From assembly GCA_001303545.1 (NCBI GenBank), contig LJUA01000070.1, positions 1 through 13,761 of the forward strand: a stretch of DNA of 13,761 nucleotides, read 5' to 3'. Both the position numbers and the translations under genes were made by a program. Of the stretch, positions 13,664 through 13,761 are shown one piece after another. The stretch is from Dehalococcoidia bacterium SM23_28_2 (GTDB lineage: Bacteria > Chloroflexota > Dehalococcoidia > SM23-28-2). Each line of letters begins with the position of its first letter. The first letter of the stretch is position 1. The notes below the pieces were generated by a model. That model did not search any database and was not told where the DNA came from. It saw nothing but the letters and a program-made list of their open reading frames with translations.

Positions 13664-13761
13664 CTAGTCACCAAACAGGAGATACAGAATGTACTCCCAC
13701 CAGGTGTTGATGTCCTGCTCGTAGTCGTTGAACTGGATCGAGATCCTGTGGTCCTCAGACG
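13664..13761 (-). CDS. C-terminal end of an unidentified protein (cut by window edge)
   Basis: The last 32 codons of a minus-strand reading frame run from the window edge to a TAG at 13666-13664. The peptide begins with a charged stretch (SEDHRISIQFNDYEQD) and ends in the aromatic WWEYILYLLFGD. No family is recognised from so short a piece. Its coding nature is supported only by the open frame and its orientation, the same as hpt, with the strong hairpin placed between them. Confidence 0.45.
   Translation of the reverse strand, partial: SEDHRISIQFNDYEQDINTWWEYILYLLFGD

Noticed and set aside
13405..13710. Plus-strand open frames through the intergenic region upstream of hpt
   Set aside because: No Shine-Dalgarno, no recognisable motif; they are antisense to hpt or cross the hairpin and repeats.
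1..13761. A previously undescribed biological system (defence, mobile element, biosynthetic cluster)
   Set aside because: Every full-length gene belongs to a known housekeeping family; nothing in the gaps or on the other strand supports an additional system.

Overview
The window is an ordinary high-GC (by eye clearly above 60%) bacterial chromosome segment of housekeeping genes. The gene order rpsB-tsf-pyrH-frr-uppS-cdsA-dxr-rseP-ispG, the short EF-Ts, the single-PDZ RseP and the FmdB-type zinc ribbon ending in a GFYVTDNR motif suggest a member of the Chloroflexota, possibly related to Dehalococcoidia. That assignment is inferred from gene content and protein style, not from any search.

Region 1 (1-7120, all minus strand): one long operon read leftwards from a good sigma70-type promoter at 7171-7199. 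It runs rpsB (TTG start), tsf, pyrH (GTG start), frr, uppS, cdsA, dxr, rseP and ispG; ispG is cut by the window edge. Most junctions overlap by 1-4 nt or are 2-25 nt apart. The operon joins translation (S2, EF-Ts, ribosome recycling factor) and UMP kinase to lipid and envelope supply: MEP-pathway steps (Dxr, IspG), the undecaprenyl carrier (UppS), CDP-diacylglycerol (CdsA) and the site-2 protease RseP.

Region 2 (7121-8751, plus strand): a divergent intergenic region of about 200 nt, then a small FmdB-family zinc-ribbon protein, a broken D-aminoacyl-tRNA deacylase gene (dtd; a central segment of about 38 codons is missing and the frame changes), and a membrane-anchored L,D-transpeptidase (YkuD family) with a TTG start.

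Region 3 (8756-13404, minus strand): a second operon, hpt-ade-nadB-nadC, read leftwards from a promoter at 13417-13445 that shares the -35 hexamer TTGCCC and 17-nt spacing with the rpsB promoter. Adenine deaminase makes hypoxanthine and Hpt converts it to IMP, so the first two genes form a purine salvage pair. NadB and NadC are steps one and three of de novo NAD synthesis; nadA is not here. The hpt reading frame is shifted near its 3' end.

Region 4 (13405-13761): an intergenic region with a perfect 15-bp hairpin preceded by a 14-bp tandem duplication, then the last 32 codons of an unidentified minus-strand gene.

I found no CRISPR array, tRNA, rRNA, insertion sequence or phage gene, and nothing that amounts to an undescribed system. 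The most notable points are the two damaged genes (dtd and hpt), the duplicated hairpin, the acidic S2 tail and the matched promoters.
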